From: Rhizobium sp. ARZ01
GTDB taxonomy: Bacteria > Pseudomonadota > Alphaproteobacteria > Rhizobiales > Rhizobiaceae
NCBI RefSeq assembly: GCF_014851675.1
Contig: NZ_JACVAE010000001.1
Location: 2,852,001 to 2,916,000 of the forward strand
DNA: 64,000 bases
Reading direction: 5' to 3'
The stretch's first letter is position 1. The number at the start of each line of letters is the position of its first letter. Below are positions 61,339 through 64,000 of the stretch, one piece after another. A program made the translations under genes and the position numbers. A model generated the notes under the pieces. It had not been told where the DNA came from, did not search any database, and worked only from the letters and a program-made list of their open reading frames with translations.

Positions 61339-62349
61339 TTACTTCAGTTTGCCGGCCTCGCGGTAGAACTTCTCCGCGCCGGGGTGGAACGGGATGCCCG
61401 CGCCCTTGACAGCATTGTCCAGCGTGATGTGCTTGCCCTTGGCATGACCGGCAGCGAAGAGCTTCTGCGTGGTTTCGTTGAACAGCGCCTGGGTGATGCC
61501 ATGGACCAGATCCTCCGACAGATCGGCCGAGGCCACCAGTTGCGCCCCTACCGAGATCGTCGCGACGTCGGCATCCTGCCCGTTGTAGGTTCCGGCAGGG
61601 ACGTTGTCGGTCGCAAAGAAGCTGAACGTCTCACGCAGCTTGTCCACCTCGGGACCGGTGATCGGCACCAGCACGACCTCATGCTGGCTGGCCAACTCCG
61701 CAATTGCACCCGCCGGATAGCCGCCGACAAAGAAGAAGGCATCCATCGCGCCGTCGCGCATGCGGTCGGCGGCCTGATCGGGCTTGAGATATTCGGGCGT
61801 GATATCGGCTTCCGACAGACCGAAGGCTTCGAGGATGATCTTGGCGTCGACCAGCGTGCCAGAGCCCGGTTCGTCGAGCGAGACCTTCTTGCCCTTCAGA
61901 TCGGCGACCGAAGCGATGCCCGCATCCTTGCGCGCGACCAGATGGATGCTCTCGGGATAGAGATTGGCGATCAGCCGCAGATTCTCGACTGCTGGCTGGC
62001 CGTCCCACAGGCCAGTGCCGGTCTGCGCCCAATAGGCCACGTCGGATTGGCTGAAGCCGGCCTCAAGCGTGCCGCCCTTGACCGAGTTGACGTTGCCGAC
62101 CGAGCCGTTCGAGGCAACGGCGGTGGCGATCAGGCCAGGCACGCCGCAGGAGCCGCCCTGGTCGCAGGCACGCGAGCCGGGCGGGTTCGAGATGGCGTTC
62201 GCAATCAGGCCTCCGATCGGGTAATAGGTGCCGGCGGTGCCGCCAGTGCCAATGCGGAAGAACTGGATGTCCTGGGCGGCGGCCCCCTGGAACATCATGC
62301 CCACGGCAAGCGCCGCGCCAGCCATCGCCTTGAACGAAAAGAGTTTCAT
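61339..62349 (-). CDS. TAXI-family TRAP transporter binding protein
   Basis: 336 residues from ATG 62349 with GGGAGAAATAC upstream. Signal peptide about 1-26 (MKLFSFKAMAGAALAVGMMF to AAA). The TAXI signature is present: FFRIGTGGTAGTYYPIGGLI (about 30-49), FSQSDVAYWAQ, and VSLDEPGSGTLVDAKIILEAF. GACDQGG/SCGVPG-like cysteines (about 62 and 67) may form a disulfide. It feeds the fused permease 69 bases downstream. Confidence 0.92.
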   Translation of the reverse strand: MKLFSFKAMAGAALAVGMMFQGAAAQDIQFFRIGTGGTAGTYYPIGGLIANAISNPPGSRACDQGGSCGVPGLIATAVASNGSVGNVNSVKGGTLEAGFSQSDVAYWAQTGTGLWDGQPAVENLRLIANLYPESIHLVARKDAGIASVADLKGKKVSLDEPGSGTLVDAKIILEAFGLSEADITPEYLKPDQAADRMRDGAMDAFFFVGGYPAGAIAELASQHEVVLVPITGPEVDKLRETFSFFATDNVPAGTYNGQDADVATISVGAQLVASADLSEDLVHGITQALFNETTQKLFAAGHAKGKHITLDNAVKGAGIPFHPGAEKFYREAGKLK

Positions 62350-62790
62350 GTATTTCTCCCAGCAAGAACCATTGGTCGTCGACACCACCTTTCCGGCGGT
62401 CATTCGCGGACACTAGTCAGAAAGGTTGAAGCGGGTCCAGCCCGGGAAGGATGTTTCCACGGCATTGAGATGATCTGCGCATCTTATCAGCTTGACGAGA
62501 TATACGCCGGGCGTAATCGCCATTGTCAGAAGTCCAACGACATTCAGACAAGCCCCCTGTCGTCCAGCGTCAGGGTCGTGTAAATCTTCCGAGAAGATGC
62601 TGAAATTGCAGCTATTTACCGCCCACGCCATCCACGAATACAGGTCGCAATTCAGGTCTGACCAGGCTGCCATCGATGCCGATCTGGTCAACACCCGGCA
62701 TGCCATAAAGCCAGGTTGGGATGTTTCAGAACGCCGCCCAGACCGTGCCGGTGAATGGGCGGCGCTCTTCCTTCTATGTGCCTGCCGATA
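62350..62790. other. Intergenic region without a recognised gene
   Basis: 441 bases between two minus-strand binding-protein genes. Frames of up to 137 codons exist on both strands, but none has a ribosome site, family motif or sensible composition. It must contain the TAXI promoter; no clear -35/-10 pair or long inverted repeat is visible. A decayed gene remnant is possible but cannot be shown. Confidence 0.5.
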
Positions 62791-63801
62791 TCAGCGAGCC
62801 GGCGGTGCGTACATCAGTCCGCCGTCGCTCCAAAGCCGGTTGAGGCCGCGGTCGATTTTCAGCGGACTATCCTTGCCGAGATGGCGCTCGAAAATCTCTC
62901 CGTAGTTGCCTGCTACGGATACTGCCTGATAGGCCCATTTGGGATCGAGACCGAGCGACTTACCGGCTTCGTTTTCGATGCCGAGGAAACGCTTCTGGAT
63001 GACAGTGCCGTCCTCAAGCAGTGATGCAGCGTTCTCCTTCGTGATGCCCATTTCCTCGGCCTCGATCAGCGCGAAGAGCGTCCAACGCACGATCTTGAAC
63101 CATTGGTCGTCGCCCTGGCGGACGGCCGGGCCAAGCGGCTCCTTGGAGATCACCTCAGGCAACACGACGAAACGGTCAGGGTCGTTGAGGGTGAGGCGCT
63201 GGGCATAGAGCGCCGAGGCATCGGTGGAATAGACATCGCAGCGGCCGGTGTTGAAGGCTTGGATCGTTTGGTCGGGCTTTTCGAAGGCGATGACCTCGTA
63301 TTCGATCTTGTTGGCGCTGAAATAGTCGGCCATGTTCTGTTCGGTCGTGGTGCCGGTTTCCGTGCACACCGAGGCGCCGGAGATTTCCTTGACGCTCTTC
63401 ACACCGATCTCTTTGCTGACCATGAAAGCCTGTCCGTCATAATAGTTGACGCCAACGAAGCTCATGCCGAGATCGGAATCGCGCGAGAGGGTCCAGGTCG
63501 TCTGACGCGAGAGCAGGTCGACCTCGCCGGATTGCAGCGCCGTGAAACGGTCCTTCGTGGAAAGCGGCACATAGGCCACCTTGTCCGGATTGCCGAGCGT
63601 CGCGGCCGCAACGGCGCGGCAGAAATCAACGTCGAAGCCGCTCCAGGCGCCGTTCTTGTCCGGCACGGAAAAGCCGAGCACGCCCTGGCTGACGCCGCAA
63701 CGGAGTTCGCCCCGCTGCTTGACGACGTCAAGTGTGCCTGCATTGGCAGCCGTACCGGCGGCAAGCGCCGCTACAGCCGTTGCCAGAACTCTGATCTTCA
63801 T
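62791..63801 (-). CDS. General amino-acid ABC transporter binding protein (AapJ/BztA-like)
   Basis: 336 residues. Signal peptide about 1-21 (MKIRVLATAVAALAAGTAAN). Family 3 motifs: LRCGVSQGVLGFSVPDKNG, GFDVDFCRAVAAATLG, RFTALQSGEVDLLSRQTTW and YSTDASALYAQRL. Length and the tail GLNRLWSDGGLMYAPP match AapJ/BztA rather than the shorter HisJ type. No permease follows within the window. A class III aminotransferase gene ends 100 bases upstream on the same strand, so import and transamination of an amino acid may be coupled. Confidence 0.92.
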   Translation of the reverse strand: MKIRVLATAVAALAAGTAANAGTLDVVKQRGELRCGVSQGVLGFSVPDKNGAWSGFDVDFCRAVAAATLGNPDKVAYVPLSTKDRFTALQSGEVDLLSRQTTWTLSRDSDLGMSFVGVNYYDGQAFMVSKEIGVKSVKEISGASVCTETGTTTEQNMADYFSANKIEYEVIAFEKPDQTIQAFNTGRCDVYSTDASALYAQRLTLNDPDRFVVLPEVISKEPLGPAVRQGDDQWFKIVRWTLFALIEAEEMGITKENAASLLEDGTVIQKRFLGIENEAGKSLGLDPKWAYQAVSVAGNYGEIFERHLGKDSPLKIDRGLNRLWSDGGLMYAPPAR

Positions 63802-63901
63802 GTGGTCCTCCTCCTTGGTTGATTTTTCGCATGCGTCGTCCCGGCCGGGAGGGGATGTCCCCTCGCGGCTGTAAGGTTTTGAGCGGTGGCGTCGTTCGGG
63901 T

Positions 63902-64000
63902 CTAGCCTTGCGTTCTCGCGACGTCGGCGAAAGTCTCCTCGAGAACGGCGAGCAGATGATCGGCGTCGCGCATGCTGAAGATCATCGGCGGGCGCATCTT
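63902..64000 (-). CDS. Class III aminotransferase, C-terminal end (cut by window edge)
   Basis: The minus strand from base 64000 is open for 32 residues to a TAG at 63902-63904. KMRPPMIFSMRDADHLLAVL and EETFADVARTQG match the final helix region of class III PLP aminotransferases (the K(I/M)RPP block followed by a DAD...L helix). Only the tail is visible, so the substrate class is open. Confidence 0.7.
   Translation of the reverse strand, partial: KMRPPMIFSMRDADHLLAVLEETFADVARTQG

Noticed and set aside
62413-62706. Short frames in the 62350-62790 gap as genes
   Set aside because: No ribosome site, no motif, and comparable frames exist on both strands.

Overview
The window looks like accessory DNA from an alphaproteobacterium, most likely a Rhizobiaceae member (Rhizobium, Ensifer, Shinella or a relative). 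The evidence is GC-rich coding sequence, tightly coupled catabolic operons, an unusual density of ABC transporters with LacI and ROK regulators, and palindromic intergenic repeats of the rhizobial RIME type at 30090-30298 and 35543-35648. I see no rRNA, tRNA, CRISPR, integrase, transposase or replication gene. Genus and replicon cannot be fixed from sequence reading alone.

Region 1 (1-13195) combines sulfur chemistry and export. After a truncated hydantoinase-B gene and a divergent AraC regulator comes an ArsR repressor with the two cysteines of BigR/SqrR-type persulfide sensors. A TetR-controlled DevBCA/MacAB-like exporter follows, with a 30-bp perfect palindrome in front of tetR. Next is a sulfide block: a small membrane protein and a Tat-signal type II sulfide:quinone oxidoreductase on the minus strand, then a DUF442 sulfurtransferase, a DUF2892 membrane protein and an RND adaptor/pump pair on the plus strand.

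Region 2 (13226-27384) holds two LacI regulons. The first is an AfuABC-like ABC importer, a family often labelled iron but with sugar-phosphate transporters among its members, plus an inositol-monophosphatase-family phosphatase. The second is a DUF993 protein divergent from lacI, then a Gfo/Idh dehydrogenase, CoA-transferase, crotonase and aldehyde dehydrogenase. It has no pathway name known to me.

Region 3 (27429-40149) is a LacI-controlled carbohydrate ABC importer followed in one direction by GMC oxidoreductase, SDR, GMC oxidoreductase, Dabb protein, glycerate-2-kinase and a P1-family peptidase. It suggests oxidative breakdown of a sugar or polyol to glycerate.

Region 4 (40223-49918) is a ROK-controlled operon (binding protein, two permeases, SIS protein, PfkB kinase, ATPase) with a perfect 9-5-9 inverted repeat at the divergent promoter. 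The SIS and PfkB pair resembles fructosamine or amino-sugar pathways. A GH42 beta-galactosidase lies convergent to the ROK gene.

Region 5 (49988-57267) is the most unusual. One minus-strand operon encodes an amino-acid binding protein, an oversized permease, an SDR, a 1010-residue fusion of kinase, M23-peptidase and class III PLP-enzyme domains, and its own LacI regulator. Perfect palindromes with an AAACGTTT core sit before the operon and again before the beta-galactosidase gene.

Region 6 (57510-64000) has a DUF411 protein, a cysteine-rich exported protein, a DedA/YqaA-type membrane protein, a TRAP-TAXI transporter pair, another amino-acid binding protein and the 3' end of a class III aminotransferase.
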